From Sarcomyxa edulis (lineage: Eukaryota; Basidiomycota; Agaricomycetes; Agaricales; Mycenaceae), in the NCBI GenBank assembly GCA_009761415.1, contig QUOL01000014.1, positions 248,001 to 312,000 of the forward strand: a DNA stretch of 64,000 nucleotides, read 5' to 3'. The notes under the pieces are model-generated. The model had not been told where the DNA came from, searched no databases, and worked only from the letters and a program-made list of their open reading frames with translations. The position numbers and the translations under genes were made by a program. Shown in pieces: positions 46,567 through 58,452 of this stretch. Each line of letters begins with the position of its first letter. Position 1 is the first letter of the stretch.

Positions 46567-48658
46567 TCATTCCTCGTCCAATCCAACGATTTCGTCAAGA
46601 TCCTCTAGAACATCCCGAAGTTGATACCCATCATGCGGAAGGCCAGTCGACAGCGTAATCGATTTATCTCGCTCTTCCTGGCAGTTCCATTCCTCAGCTT
46701 CCCAGGCACACCAACTGTCCATAATATCTCCTTCTTGTTGCTGGTACGTTCCTGGAAATAACGCACCTGTCCACCAGCGGCCGATATCAAGATCACGATG
46801 TCTACAGGCTTTCACAGATTCATCATGCCAGGCCCGACAAGAGAACCAGTCAAGACTGTCATCGTGAATTTGGGCTTCAGTCAAAGGCGAAAGCTGCGCA
46901 TAGAGTTCCGTCCCTGCGAGTTTCATCCTGACTGCGTGCCGAATGTCTGGGTCGGGTGACTTTAGAGGGACATAGCCAGGTGAATGAAGAAGTCGATTTG
47001 CGGTGAGTTTGTTGGTGAGAATGTCAACAACAGACATGTCGGCTTTCCAGGTAGCGGGCACAGGTGACTGTCAGAGCCACTGTCAACGTACACACACGCT
47101 GCTACAAAGCGAGGAAGACTTACTTGGGAAGGAAGGCAATGAAACTGTGGGATATAATTGAAAACATAGAAGTACGAGTATTCGAGTGGGAATTCCGGCT
47201 CGACCAAGACGGAACGCTCTGCAGAAACCAAAGTGGCTCTAGAGATCGGAATACTCAAAGCACTAGAATGTCTGTTGTCATCCCGACTCCGAGCGATAGC
47301 AGCAGCCCTGAAACTATACGCGCGCGCCCGATCATCCCATGAGATGTCAAGTACTACTGCTGGTCTCGAGGGAGCCACCCACTCAGGTGCGTCGAACGTC
47401 GAATCCTGGATGTACGAATCTTCATGACCTTCTTGGATGCTGTAGCCCTCAGCAGTGACGGCAGATATGAGCTGAGCGAGGACAATTTGACCAACCTCTA
47501 TTGGTGGTGGTGGTGGTGGTGTAAGTTTGGAAGCTGCGTTTGAAGACTCAGCAAAGCTACCAGTGATACACACGGAAAAAAGTAACATACCAAGTGAGGG
47601 CTCCTTGTCTCTTCGCACGGAGGCTTCTTCTTGTACATGTTCGGATGCCTTCTTATATTTCTTCTGCCACTCGCCATAGTCCGGTGTCGTTTTGGCAGAC
47701 AAGGACCTCGCGTAGTCAACTAGTTCTCCGAACTCGGCAGGGAATCCCAGAGCTAATTGTAGGCCTTCGTATTTTTTCTTTTGTGAATAGACTTGACGTC
47801 GTCGACCGCAAGGCGTTCCGTGGTGGGCATAATCTGACCAGGGGAGGCTGCCGCGAAGTAGAAATATGAGAGTATACGCCAAGGACTCGACATCATCACG
47901 ATATGTTAGCTCTGAAGAACGCGCCGTGAGATCTTTGACACGATGATAGTAGTAAGAGACGCACTGTGCCCTTCATGCGCATTCAAGCTAGCATAAGGAA
48001 GTGTTCCGACAACACCAATGGGGTCTTCCAGAGAAGAAGGCTTAGGTTGCTCCACTAAGTCAGGCGCAGGGCATGGATATGTGAAGCCAAAATCAATTAA
48101 ACAGATTTGCCAAGATCCAGAGCGTTGAAGCAGGATGTTGTCCGGCTTGATATCACGATGAACGAGGTTATGGTCGTGTAGGTGGCTTAGAGCGGCAAGC
48201 TATGTGAAACGAGTTAGCGTGGGATGGACCTAGATAGCACACCAAATATATAGAGGCCTACCACTTGATCCGCGATGACAAGTACAGGCGCTATGGGAAG
48301 TGGCCCTGTATTGTCTACGACAACATACAAGCTCTGGTGTAGTTGTTGCATCGAGAGCAACTCAAAATGCTCAATCCTACCATAAGCGTAAACTTCAGGA
48401 ATAGCCGGATGTCCTGAGAGCAGTTTAAGGACTCTGGCTTCATGATGAAGGAGCGACCGTTTGATGCGTAAAGAGACCCGAGATTTTTTGAGAGCCACTG
48501 TACGGCCTGTGCCGAGTTCTGTGGCGCAATACACAACACTCTAGAGCAATGACATGATGAAAGACACTTGAAGAATATACTCTCTAAGTACTCACGAAAC
48601 CACCTTCTCCGAGCCGTTCCCCTTTCCGTAGGGTAACCTGTGTCTTTACTCTGAGCAT
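46567..48658 (-). CDS. CK1-like serine/threonine protein kinase (copy 2)
   Basis: The ATG at 48656-48658 gives MLRVKTQVTLRKGERLG. The Gly-rich loop LGEGGFSVVY is split by intron 1, followed by VALKKSRVSLRIKRSLLHHE, FELLSMQQLHQSL, LVHRDIKPDNILLQ, ICLIDFGFTYP and TYRDDVESLAYTLIFLLRG. All kinase residues are intact. VALKKSRV and RDDVES (RDDMES in copy 1) tie it to the kinase at 39295-40726. Beyond the kinase domain lies a long extension with a polyproline run (TPPPPPP, from a GGT repeat at 47503-47521). A C-terminal domain (FSCRAWHDESVKACRHRD, WCAWEAEEWNCQEE) ends DEIVGLDEE. The extension is not recognised. Confidence 0.8.
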
Positions 48659-49063
48659 CGCGATCTTCAAGCCAGTGAAAGCCAGTCACTGCGATTTAGG
48701 TGATTCCAAGGTTCGACATTCCATCGTTACGTTGTTGATACTATGTTCTCGAAACTGAGTCAATGAGCACTGGAAGAAAGTCAACGGCGCACTAGTTTTC
48801 TCGGTACCGATATCCATGGACTCAGGGGTTGATATACTAATGAAGAGAACGTACAACGTTTAACCCCTAACGCAAACGACTGTCGGCCTTAACATGTACA
48901 GCTATATGGAGATGATTCATGAATGCATGATAATTCAGCAAAAGGCAGTATGAACATGTTGCCATCGGTAAAAAGTCAGTGATTTTTTCGGTCAGAGGAT
49001 GTGATAGCGCGCTCCCCGATCATATATTTCCCTTTTCTGGAGCCGAGCTGCAAAGCATAGGAC
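48659..49063. other. Intergenic region
   Basis: This is the 5' flank of the CK1-like kinase and the 3' flank of THI4, which are on the same strand. I see no frame, repeat or RNA gene. Confidence 0.4.
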
Positions 49064-50378
<1,315 letters not shown>

Positions 50379-51476
50379 GGTGCCTTGGATGTGGGGAACC
50401 TTGAACGCGCACCTCCCACCGTGGCTTTTATGAGCGAGTTCGAGGGTATCCGAAGCATACCGCTCCCACAGATAAGCTCGAACCGGCCGTAGCTAAAGTT
50501 GCACCATCTTCACACATTACGCACCATTGTCAGTCAGTCATGACATATGCATATGTTCTCGAGTTCTGTAAATTGAACGCCAAGAACAACGGTGGAGCAG
50601 TTGGAGGATCTCGGTGAGGACGGACTAGGCCAGGTGAGCAGAACATGGACATAGAGAGGGATAAGAGTGGGAGTTCGGTGTCGAATATAAACCAGTGAAA
50701 ATATAGACAGGATTCCAGGGCGCCAGAGAGTACTCCCGGCTCTAAATTTATGGGTACGGGCCGCCACCAACGCGTTAGAGCAGATGAACGGATTCACTCC
50801 CAAGTGACGAAAATGCATCACATCTTCTCTAGTACAGTAGATACATCCATCAAGATACGACACGAAGTCTAGCAGCTCCAGGAGCAGTAGCCTCGTCTAG
50901 TGGTTTCCAGATGCATATAGCCTATTGAACCACACGAATAAGTATGGTCTTGTACCGAAATAGTAGACACGTACGCACGTTCAACTCATTAGCCATTCTA
51001 TTCCTTTCCTTGAAGCGAAAGGAGCCAACAGACGAGGCTCCATGCAGCCTGCTTGTACACTCAAAAGCACTGGCAATGATTTTACTAGTCAAGACGCGGG
51101 TACAGTGGTCCTCGGAACCTGTCGCTATCTTCGTCGGAGACTTACGGTAGTCTTCAAATAGGATATGTGAGAACTGTTACTGCCAGAAAACGAGTCTGTC
51201 CCAAGTCTGTCCACATAGTCCACGAGAAGGCGAAGAAGGTTTGGGCCAAGTTGAACGGTGGCGGTGGCGGTGACCTTCTCAATCTAGCAAACAACCGCCA
51301 GTGCAAAACATATATTTCCTCCTTCTTTCTCGTCTTGTCAAATATCGTCTCCTTCTGCCAATGCCACAGAATTATCCCGAATAATAGTCTCCACAGAGTA
51401 AATTAGTCTTCGACAAAGAGAGTCTAGAGAAGCATATCCCTCCCCACACAGGCCCACTCTTCGCACTTCTTTACAA
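50379..51476. other. Gene-poor stretch upstream of THI4
   Basis: The THI4 promoter and about 1 kb without recognisable coding exons. Short frames on both strands have no motifs or splice partners. Confidence 0.35.
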
Positions 51477-51559
51477 GCATTAATGGGGTAGTGGTAACCT
51501 GGGTCGTTGCCATTCGAGTATATCTCGACCCGCCGGGGGTTCAATTCCCTCTTAATGCA
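51477..51559 (+). tRNA. tRNA-Gly(GCC): tRNA-Gly (GCC anticodon) with a 12-nt intron
   Basis: The sequence folds as a complete tRNA. The acceptor stem is GCATTAA with TTAATGC plus discriminator A. The D arm is GGGT-AGTGGTA-ACCT and contains the A box. The anticodon stem is GGTCG with CGACC, with loop TTGCCA...T and anticodon GCC at 51509-51511. A 12-nt intron lies one base 3' of the anticodon (51513-51524), the usual eukaryotic position. The T arm GGGGG-TTCAATT-CCCTC provides the B box GGTTCAATTCC. The mature length of 71 nt is normal for tRNA-Gly. A T run (ATTTTTG) a few bases downstream fits Pol III termination. CCA is not encoded, as expected. Confidence 0.93.
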
Positions 51560-51594
51560 TTGATTTTTGTAATTTTGCGATGTGATCTGGCCTG

Positions 51595-51619
51595 ACGCGT
51601 CGAAAAAACGCGTACGCGT
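51595..51619. promoter_or_regulatory. Cluster of three ACGCGT palindromes
   Basis: ACGCGT occurs at 51595-51600, 51608-51613 and 51614-51619, just downstream of the tRNA gene. The hexamer is the MCB/MBF site in fungi. No gene start is close on either side, so its role is uncertain. Confidence 0.25.
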
Positions 51620-52982
51620 TTAGGCGCGTCCCCATATTTCTACCCTAGACACTCCAAGCAGCTCAAGAAGAGGTCAGGCAAAGGTCAGAATATTTTGTTT
51701 TTGCTCGTTCATCGTCTCAGCAGTGGGTTCATATATTTGTATAGAGTATGCATGTCGAGCTCAAAGGTACCTTGTAACGCCCAGCAAGCAGCTGAACTGA
51801 GGTCAAACTTCCCTCCCCTCTTCCTCCCACCCCGACATCAATGGCTTTTCAGAAGATGTTCATCATCAGATGCACAAACTCAAAGTACGTGTATCAAGTA
51901 TATATAAGTATTGCACTTGGGCGAACAGATGATCATGAGCATCATGATTATGCAAGACTCAGGCTCAGTGAGTAAGCCTCTGAGGCCATACACTGCCGTC
52001 ACTGGTCAGTGACAAGAACATGTACATGCTGCGCTCATATATTCCTAGTCGTCTCGTTCATGCTCCGGACAGACCCACTGCATACACCTCCAGGATCCGG
52101 AACGAAACGCAACGACCGTGACAATGCAGTCTGCCGTTCCCGATCGCATGGCGTTATCCCCGTATAAAATCCATCTCGTGCGTTAATCAGCTATGATTCC
52201 CTCTCCCACACCGATGCTTACTAGCATGTGGGCGATCTTCTAAAGCTGGAGTAAACTCACGCGCCGTCGATCCATTACTCGAGGTGAACTTGGTGTCGAA
52301 CAGAGTATATGCTCCATGATGACGACCGCAACCCTATGTATCTCCATGCACCAGTGGCAGTACTTGGACACGAGACGTTGACGAGACGCTCATTGATCGG
52401 TATGCAAACTGCTGTTCCTATTCAGCGAGCCGCTTATGATCCACGAGAACAACTGGCAGTGACATCAATATTATTGTTGCAGACGTACGGATTCTGTTTC
52501 CGACCTCCGAACGGCGAGGTCCCATCATGCGATGTCCATTCGTATCACGAGGGATGAAGCAAGATGACCAATGCACGGAAGTCGACGTGGGCAGTTTCAA
52601 ACTTTCAACTCGAAGCTTGAATCTTGAAGAATTGGGATAGTCATGGAAGCAAAATGGAGAGTAAAATGATGCTGCTAAAAGTGAGTATCTGCCAGTCTGA
52701 TACGACCGACACTCGCGAAAGGGTTCTTACTCTATGGACTCTTTGGGTAAATTCTGATACACACGTTAGTTGACATCTACCTTGAGATAAAAATGGCTTG
52801 TACTTATCCGAGTATCGCCGTGTGTATCCAATTGGAAGCTGAAGACTTGCGATGTTGTCTCGAGTCAGAATAATCAGCCACTCATTTATCGCCGGGTATA
52901 ACTCTTCCTCCTATTTAAACACCCCATCTCATCCCTGCATTTCCCCAACTTCCAGCACTTTAAACGTCTTTCTTATCCTACT
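51620..52982. other. Gene-poor stretch before chorismate mutase
   Basis: A minus-strand frame ending near 52186 (YTLFDTKFTSSNGSTAREFT within it) may be an exon of an unrecognised gene, as it follows a plausible acceptor. No partner exon or family was found. The last 100-200 bp hold the ARO7 promoter. Confidence 0.3.
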
Positions 52983-54131
52983 ATGCTATCCCAGAACTTC
53001 ATGGTCGTCGAAGATCCCCTCTCACTCGACCGTATAAGATCTGTACTGACCAGACTCGAGGACACCATCATATTCTCTCTCATCGAGCGTGCCCAATTCG
53101 CCCATAATCCAAAAATGTACCAGCGTGGCGCCTTTGCCGAACTAAAGGATATGGGCTTTGAAGGTAGCTGGCTTGAATGGTTTTTGAAAGAGATTGAGAC
53201 TTTCCATGGTGAGCAGCCCAGCTTGCCATTTCTTATCTCCGTAACTTACCCATCGTTTACGCAGCTAAAGCACGGCGTTATACAAGGTGAGAGATACCCA
53301 AAAGACGTAGAATTCACCCGAGCTTATCCCAATATACAGCCCAGACGAATACCCCTTCAGCTCAGGCCTCCCCGATCCCGTCCTACCACCCCTCCCATTC
53401 CCCACCATCCTCTACCCCAACAAGATCAACACCAACCCATCCATACTATCATTCTACACCCGCTCCATCGTTCCCAGAATAACCCGACGTGCAACCCTAG
53501 CATTAGCTGTCGTAAAACGAGCCAACGGAATCATAGGAGACGACGAATTCGAAGATGATGGCAACTACGGGAGCGCTGCTACCATCGACGTGGAAATCCT
53601 ACAATCTATCAGTAAACGAGTTCATTACGGTATGTCCTTCTTCGGTCCGATATGTTTTCTCATCCTCGTATTGACGTTTCTCTCGTGTGCGTGTGCGCGT
53701 GCTTCCCTTCCCAGGCAAATTCGTATCAGAATCGAAATTCTGCACAAACCCATCCGCATTCATCCCCCACATCCTGAAACCAAACCGAGCAGCCCTCGAA
53801 GCACTGATAACAAAACCAGAAGTCGAACGGAAGCTACTCCACCGATTACAGAAAAAGGCCGCCACCTACGCTCAGGATTTCTGTCAAGATGGGGAGCTCG
53901 TGAAGCTTCCGAATGGGAGTTCGGGGAAGATTGATGTGGATGGGGTGGTTGATTTGTACGAGAGTTTTATCATTCCTTTGACGAAGGAGGTCGAGGTGAG
54001 TTGCAATAATCCTCTTTTATTGCCTTGGAGTGCTAATGTGTGTATGCGTTCAGGTGGAATACTTGCTGCATCGGCTTGACGGAATGTCGACAGAAGAAAT
54101 CGACGTGCTAGCAAAGAGATCATCGTCATAA
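52983..54131 (+). CDS. ARO7: Chorismate mutase (AroQ, ARO7-type)
   Basis: It converts chorismate to prephenate, committing the shikimate pathway to Phe and Tyr. The ATG at 52983 gives MLSQNFMVVEDPLSLDRIRS, then RLEDTIIFSLIERAQFAHNP with the catalytic Arg/Glu helix, GSWLEWFLKEIETFHAKARR, FPTILYPNKIN, IGDDEFEDDGNYGSAATID, VEILQSISKRVHYGKFVSES, and EVEVEYLLHRLDG near the C-terminus. Stop is at 54129-54131. The all-helical layout and the length of about 270 residues match the allosteric eukaryotic enzymes, in which tryptophan activates and tyrosine inhibits. The GNYGS region is where yeast has its effector site. The second half is GC-richer with repetitive Thr/Pro-like codon runs, but stays in frame after splicing. 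Confidence 0.92.
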
Positions 54132-54543
54132 AGACCAAGACCTCTCGAATTTATACCGGTATCATCATATATCACTTATTTATTATCACGCACGCACGCA
54201 CACGCACGTACATCACACGGAATGAATAATGAAACGTTAACATTGTATATGTACCGAGGAGGGCGTAAAAAACTAAAAGATGGCAAGTTTCCGATATGGA
54301 GGAGCAGGCAAAACGTTGGGGTAACAAGATAGCTAATAATGTGAGGATGACCAGAAGGGTAAGTAGGTAAGTGATCCAGGAAGTGAGTGATGGAAAGTGG
54401 TATACAGGAGCCAGAGCGAAAGGGAAGTGAGGCTGAAATGAGGGTATGGGTGTTGGATAGAATCGTATACAAGAGCTGGGGGTTTCAAAGAAAAAAGACG
54501 GGTGGATCACAATCCAAGGTCTGAACGGGTCGTAAGTAATGAT
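54132..54543. other. Convergent intergenic region with a CA/CG repeat
   Basis: This region lies between the stops of ARO7 and the septin-like gene. An ACGCACGCACGCACACGCAC tract is at about 54187-54207. No other feature was seen. Confidence 0.5.
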
Positions 54544-56696
54544 TCAAGGAACGAACGAGTGGGACGCACCCTGGAGTAGACGTTCTCTGTCCTCGTCCGA
54601 AATCTGTCGACTGGCGCGGCGAGCGAGAAGCTTCTCAGTCCTATATTTTTCGTACAAGACCTCTTTCGTATGTGTTTTCAGGACCTGCCACATCAAATTG
54701 AACAACCCAACGCAAAAACAAAGCGTTCAACCACGCACCTTCAAATGCGTCGACAAAACCGCCGTTCGCAGAGCAGCGAAATCACAGTGGTTGGGATCCA
54801 AGACATCAACAGTCCCCCACCTGAACTTCCTCACGAACACGCCCTTCAGATCCTCCGGGGGTCCTTGGAGGTACGCCACGTTACGAGTGCTGTGTATAGA
54901 CGCCGGCGTCGACGGGGTTGTCATGGATTGCGCGTGCCCGTCCTCTGAGGCTCCTACAGGGGAGGACGGAGCGGTGGCGAGTAGTTGGCTATCGGATAGA
55001 GGCAGTTGCCGACTGCGTCGTCGGTTGGCTTTGGGTTCGGGTGCGATGAGTGCGAAAGGCATGAGAGCGCTAAGATCTGTTTTGGCGACGATGTGCGCAG
55101 AGAACCGGACATTGGCGATGCTCTCCCTATCTGTGACATCTGGAGACAACGGTCTGTGATCATCAGCAGCTGCTTCTGATAAATCGCGTCGAGAACGAGA
55201 GCGCGTAAGGCGGGTGGGTCGGAGTTTGATGACGGGTCGAGATTGTCGTTCTTCCTCTTCCTCTTCCTCTTCACTGTCTGCCCCCTTCTCGTTACCATTA
55301 CCATTCACATTCGCGGCGACGGTTACGACTCGACCTCGCTTCTGGATCGGTGACTCTTCTGGCTTCCTCTTCGGTGGTCCGAAAACTCCGAAATCCAAAC
55401 CAGCGTCCAATAGACCTTGTCGCACCGCGTCCTTCACAGCTGCGAGTTTATCATCTGTAAGAGAATCTGCACGAGCAATGACAGGCAAGACATTGGACCG
55501 AGCAGAGAGTCGACGGATGACGCGAATTTCCGCTGGAGACATCGTCAACGCCTCAGAGTCATCGTCCGAGTCGTCTCCTGAAGACGTGTCGGGAACTAAG
55601 TCGGGCGTGGGATAGGAGATGGTTGTTTGGGAACGTGTACGAGTTTTGGTAGTTGGTAGCGAGGATTGAGCCTGGCGTGCAGAGGCTGTCATGATAGACG
55701 AAGGGTCGACCATGTAGATGCATCTGGACGTGGATAGGAAGGAGATGGGTGGTTGGCAGTATTTTTCATCAAAGAGTACTCACAGGTGGATGTGCTGATC
55801 CCCTTTGTTTTTCCGAATGACTTTGGATTCCTGGCATGTCGGGGTAAGACACCTCGCGGTTGAGGAGAATTATAATATCGCACCTCGTTCATGGTATCCG
55901 CATATTGCACGTCCACATACTTTATGATGCTGTTGACTTGACGTTCCAGCTTCAATTCATGGCCTTCAAGAAAATCCAGACCTGCAAGACTATGAGTATC
56001 TTGTTTTGTTTCAAGGTCTGAATACCTACCTGGAGTGTCGATGACGGAGAACAATACACGATCGAAGCGCGACTCGCAAATTTCAACGCAGGCAGTTTGG
56101 ATAGATTGAGTACGCTTTGTCGTTCCACGTAAAAATCGATCTACAGCAGCCCGTTGATCCACGGTTGCAGTGGGCGAGATGTCCGCGGTATCTAGAAGTA
56201 GACGAAGCAAGGACGTCTTCCCTGTGCCTTGCCCTCCAACCACCTAATACTGTGTTTAATAAACGCGTCATGCAACTCAAAAAGGATGTGGCATTCCACT
56301 GACCATAAGGTTGAACGTAGGAGGGATAGAACGAGGAGCTCTACGCTGACTGAATTTGCGCGTATGTGTCGTGCCATTGTGAAGCTTGTGGGCATCAAAG
56401 GCAGATGGCGGGCTGGACATGTACAGCGAGGATATTGGGCCATCTGGTTGCTTTCCTGGAGAACCGCGAAAAGGTTTGTGGAATGGTATGGGGGTATGGT
56501 CGATCCCTTGAATAGAAGTTTTGGCCGCACCTTGTTGGGGAGCTTCAGGAGGTGGCGTTTGACGTATAGCAGCGATATCCACCAGGTTCTCTGGCCATGG
56601 TATTCCTCCTTGGCTTGATAATTCTGGAAGTGAGGGCGAAGTACGGATCCCAGCGTTGAAATCTTCTTTCTTTGGTTTCCGACGGAATGAGAACAT
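54544..56696 (-). CDS. Septin-type GTPase-like protein (paralogue 2)
   Basis: The ATG at 56694-56696 gives MFSFRRKPKKEDFNAGIRTS, a basic Pro/Ser-rich leader of about 130 residues. The G domain follows: NLMVVGGQGTGKTSLLRLLL (P-loop GQGTGKT), VLFSVIDTPGRYSDLE (switch II, DTPG intact), KNKGDQHIHLCIYMVDPSS, VLPVIARADSLTDDKL (septin AKAD position) and VFVRKFRWGTVDVLDPNHCD in place of the septin C-terminal core. A long acidic Ser-rich insert (SEEEEEEEE) separates G4 from the end. The C-terminus is a charged helix ending LLQGASHSFVP. It shares two intron positions with the GTPase domain at 58562-60283. Canonical septins polymerise at the cortex; this divergent group may not. Confidence 0.78.
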
Positions 56697-57231
56697 GTTG
56701 CGAATTTCCAGAATTCGAGTGCAAGGATGATAGTAGAAAGTACGAACAATGTGGAATAAAGAAAAGAAAGAAGGTGAGAGGTGGTACTTGGGGAGATTGG
56801 GCCCGCAAGCTTCACAAAGAGATTCCGTGAAAGTGGCCCGTAGCCAAAGTTCCAGGAACAACAACGGGGCAAAAATATAGTGATACGTATACACGTGGAA
56901 TATTTTAGAGTACTATTTATTGTCCAGTGTCAAATACAACTCGGAATGTATATAGATGACGGTAGATCATGGCTATAGCTGCTTCTATGTAGGACATACA
57001 AATCATATGTGGCTCTTCAACGGCACACACACACCAGAAACCAGCCTAGGAAACCCAACGATATAGTCGAAATGAAAGAACAAATACAATACAGCGTAGA
57101 ATGAACAGGGTCAAGAACCCCCGACGACCAGAGAAAAGATAAAGCAAGGAACAGAGTGCATGAAGAGAGAAGAGTGGTGAGAGGAGGGCTGATTCTACAG
57201 ACAAGCGTTAGTCGAACAGAGGGAAAGGGAT
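56697..57231. other. Intergenic region
   Basis: The promoter of septin-like 2 and the 3' flank of the zinc-cluster module. No gene or repeat was recognised. Confidence 0.4.
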
Positions 57232-58452
57232 TCAGGGTATACCGGTGGTCAAATTGTCTTCCATCCTAATTTTCTTTAGAGGTCGGGCAGCATCCGAATC
57301 CTCCATGGCCCTCTTCAAATCTATCTCACTCTCAACTACCTCGCCCTCATGATTTTGAACAAAGTGTATATCATGCGCATCATTCGCGTTTGCGCTGGAT
57401 GGGGTTGGAGCCATCCGAGATGAGGGAGGTGAGTGGGAGTGCGACGAATCCGTAGGAGCTTTAGAAGTAGATGCTCGACGAGAGCCTTTCTTTTGTACTG
57501 GCCCACCACTCGCACTCGTCGTGGAATCGTGGACGTAGTTGCATGGCAGAGACCTGCGAGCACAGCTCGCACAGGCTGGATGCGCGCCATCACATTTTGT
57601 CTTACGAGCTGTATAGAAAAAACGAGAGGAAAAGAAGCACCAGTGAGTAAGAATTCGGAAGGCTCTCACGACGATATGCAGTAATTAAGGTCTGCAACGA
57701 ACCTCGACAGAAGTTGCAAGCGACGACTTTTGGGCCAGAGTTTGATGGCTGGCGAACGCTTTTACCCGGTACTGTAGCAGCACGTTTTCGTTGAGCAGCC
57801 TGTTGATCTGAGGCTGGTCTGATGGGAGGGAGTGTTGGAGCTGACATCGGGCTCGATGGAGATGGTTCAGGTAAAGAGAGTGTCGCGATGTGTGGGAGCT
57901 CGTTGTCGTAGTAGTTTCGAGCTTCCACAGGAGAAACGAGAGGTTTAGAGCGCGAAGAAGATGCTTGTGGTTGAGATTGAGGTTTTAGCTGGAGTAACTG
58001 AGGAGGGGGTGGTGGCAGGAGTTCTTCACGCCGCTCAATCGGTGCACCCAGAGAAGATGCAAAGTCTTCTTGATTGGGCTTCTCTACATTGGAGCTCCTG
58101 CGTGACAAAGGTTGAGAGGGAATATCAGGTGAGACAGATGGCTCGTCGAATTCGACAGATCGGTCTTCCCCGCTTTCACTCTCACTATCATCGACACCTC
58201 TGCGCTGTCGTACATTACCACGACGTTTGGTCTGCGGCATGTAATCGCAGGGGTTGGATCGCTTCACACATTGACTGCACGCTGGACGCCCGCCGTCGCA
58301 CTTCAGCTTTCGCGCTAGGTAAAATGAAAAACGACACAGGTAAATAAGGGAAACGACGAACATGACCCGAATATAAAATCCAATGAATGGGGCTCACATC
58401 GGCAAAAGTTGCACGCAACGGTGATCTTTTTAGTACGCTGCTTGGCGAACCC
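57232..58452 (-). other. Double Zn2Cys6 region of the preceding entry
   Basis: If transcribed separately this part would be a fungal regulator with two Zn2Cys6 clusters. Cluster 1 ends CVKRSNPCDYMPQ and cluster 2 CARRSLPCNYVHD; each has six cysteines in canonical spacing. The linker carries ELPHIATLSLPEPSPSS and SAPTLPPIRPASDQQAAQRK. Each cluster is cut by an intron after CNFCR plus one base. The tail is KKIRMEDN-like and probably nuclear-targeting. Confidence 0.75.

Noticed and set aside
50379..50560. Possible TPP riboswitch upstream of THI4
   Set aside because: Fungal THI4 genes can carry one, but I found neither a CUGAGA-type core nor the pyrophosphate-sensor partner in this flank.
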